Part shown: positions 14,338 through 15,010 of the stretch, one piece after another
How the letters are laid out: each line of letters starts with the position of its first letter
Numbering within the stretch: position 1 is the first letter of the stretch
Assembly: GCA_964487555.1 (NCBI GenBank)
Contig: CAZART010000122.1
Coordinates: forward strand, 1-15,010
Reading direction: 5' to 3'
DNA from: CAZART01 sp964487555
GTDB taxonomy: Bacteria; Bacteroidota; Rhodothermia; Rhodothermales; VXPQ01
Length of the DNA: 15,010 nucleotides
The notes under the pieces: generated by a model
The model's input: only the letters and a program-made list of their open reading frames with translations
Told to the model about the DNA's origin: nothing
Database searches by the model: none
Program-made: the position numbers and the translations under genes

Positions 14338-15010
14338 ATGAAAGTTGCGGACTGCGTGAGCTTCCTGCAGTGGTGTCTGCCTAGGTTACACATGCGGTGG
14401 GAGGGCTTCCGCAAGGTACGCGGCCAGGTCTGCAAGCGAATCAGTCGACGCATGGAGACGCTCGGCTTGACAGATCTGGAGGCCCTCCGTGACCTTCTCG
14501 AACGGGAGCCTTGCGAATGGGAATACCTCGATGCCATGTGCCGCGTTACGATTTCGCGGTTCTACCGCGATCGCGGCGCTTTTGATCGTCTTGTTGGCGA
14601 GGTACTGCCAAATCTCGGACGTAGCATACGATGCTGGTGCGCCGGGTGCGCATCCGGAGAGGAGCCGTATACGCTCGCAATCTGCTGGCGGCACCTCGTG
14701 GCGTCGTCTGAGGCAGGCCATGGAAACGCCTTGCGTATTTTGGCGACGGATGTGGACGCGCACATGCTTGAGAGAGCCAGGATCGCGTGCTATCAGCGCG
14801 GGACGCTGAAGGAGCTCCCCGACGCGCTTGACGACGCCTCCTTCGACGTAAACGACGGCGAGCACGAACCATACTGCCTAAAAGAGGATTATCGCGAGGG
14901 CGTTACCCTCCTCCTGCACGATATCCGGGAGGAGCCGCCCGACGGTCCGTTCGATCTCATCCTCTGCCGGAATCTCGTCTTCATGTATTTCGACGACGGG
15001 CTGCAGCGGG
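14338..15010 (+). CDS. CheR-type SAM-dependent methyltransferase, N-terminal part (runs off the window)
   Basis: The frame is open from ATG 14338 to the window end (224 codons, no stop). The N-terminal helical region reads LPRLHMRWEGFRKVRGQVCK, then MCRVTISRFYRDRGAF (67-82, matching the CheR 'T.FFRd...F' block). The SAM site is CWCAGCASGEEPYTLAI (99-115). An acidic loop ILATDVDAHMLERA (134-147) and DLILCRNLVFMYFD (206-219) follow. These define the CheR fold, which methylates glutamates of chemoreceptors or related proteins. The 'LPRLHMRW' start is typical of stand-alone CheR-like methyltransferases outside classic chemotaxis operons, so the substrate is uncertain. ATG 14338 is chosen over M19 (14392) because GAGGAG precedes it and the conserved LPRL lies before M19. 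The C-terminus is missing. Confidence 0.85.
   Translation, partial: MKVADCVSFLQWCLPRLHMRWEGFRKVRGQVCKRISRRMETLGLTDLEALRDLLEREPCEWEYLDAMCRVTISRFYRDRGAFDRLVGEVLPNLGRSIRCWCAGCASGEEPYTLAICWRHLVASSEAGHGNALRILATDVDAHMLERARIACYQRGTLKELPDALDDASFDVNDGEHEPYCLKEDYREGVTLLLHDIREEPPDGPFDLILCRNLVFMYFDDGLQR

Noticed and set aside
1..15010. tRNA, rRNA, CRISPR array, insertion sequence or transposase
   Set aside because: No tRNA-like or rRNA sequence, no regularly spaced repeats and no transposase-like frame were seen, despite the decayed flanks.

Overview
The window carries a carotenoid biosynthesis locus of about 9.7 kb (roughly 3.9-13.6 kb). Its gene set points to a monocyclic, ketolated, glycosylated and probably acylated carotenoid of the salinixanthin / keto-myxocoxanthin glycoside type. 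The set is a CruF-type carotenoid hydratase fused to phytoene synthase, CrtI, a fused two-motif (CrtYc-d) lycopene cyclase, a CrtO-type ketolase, a CruG-like glycosyltransferase, an acyltransferase, IPP isomerase and a CarH-like B12 regulator. This combination, together with weak Shine-Dalgarno signals, suggests a Bacteroidota-related organism of the Rhodothermus/Salinibacter (Rhodothermia) kind. That is inference from gene content only; no rRNA or other marker gene is present.

Layout. 1-405: C-terminal end of a GH10-like glycoside hydrolase, cut by the window edge. 673-1005: small GYD-domain protein. 1201-3322: prolyl oligopeptidase (S9) pseudogene with two frameshifts and two in-frame stops. 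3335-3666: remnants of a sensor-type beta-propeller gene (+) and of an FtsX/MacB-type permease (-). 3901-4833: carH-like regulator (+), overlapping tail-to-tail with 5506-4760 crtYcd (-). 7044-5512: crtO-like (-). 7045-7271: divergent control region with repeated TTGTnACAA palindromes. 7272-9737: cruF-crtB fusion with an extra C-terminal domain. 9734-10432: acyltransferase. 10433-11941: crtI. 11938-12534: idi. The last four are one tightly coupled operon (overlapping or abutting stops and starts). 13616-12549: cruG-like glycosyltransferase (-), converging on idi. 13697-14092: remnants of an RHS-repeat gene and a small hydrophobic ORF (-). 14338-15010: start of a CheR-type methyltransferase, cut by the window edge.

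Inferred working of the locus: Idi balances the C5 precursors, CrtB condenses GGPP to phytoene and CrtI desaturates it to lycopene. CrtYcd closes a beta ring on one end (gamma-carotene), CruF hydrates the open psi end, CrtO adds the 4-keto group, CruG attaches a sugar, and the LPLAT-type acyltransferase probably adds a fatty acid to that sugar. CarH, with its W-x9-EH and ExxxH cobalamin motifs, would repress the locus in the dark and release it on illumination, most likely from the divergent region at 7.05-7.13 kb. No CrtD-type 3',4'-desaturase, GGPP synthase, retinal-forming oxygenase or rhodopsin is visible in the window.

The most unusual items are the three-part CruF-CrtB-unknown ORF, the palindrome cluster between crtO and cruF-crtB, a perfect 18-bp tandem duplication that duplicates the GTG start of the acyltransferase, and the intact pathway lying between decayed genes on both sides.
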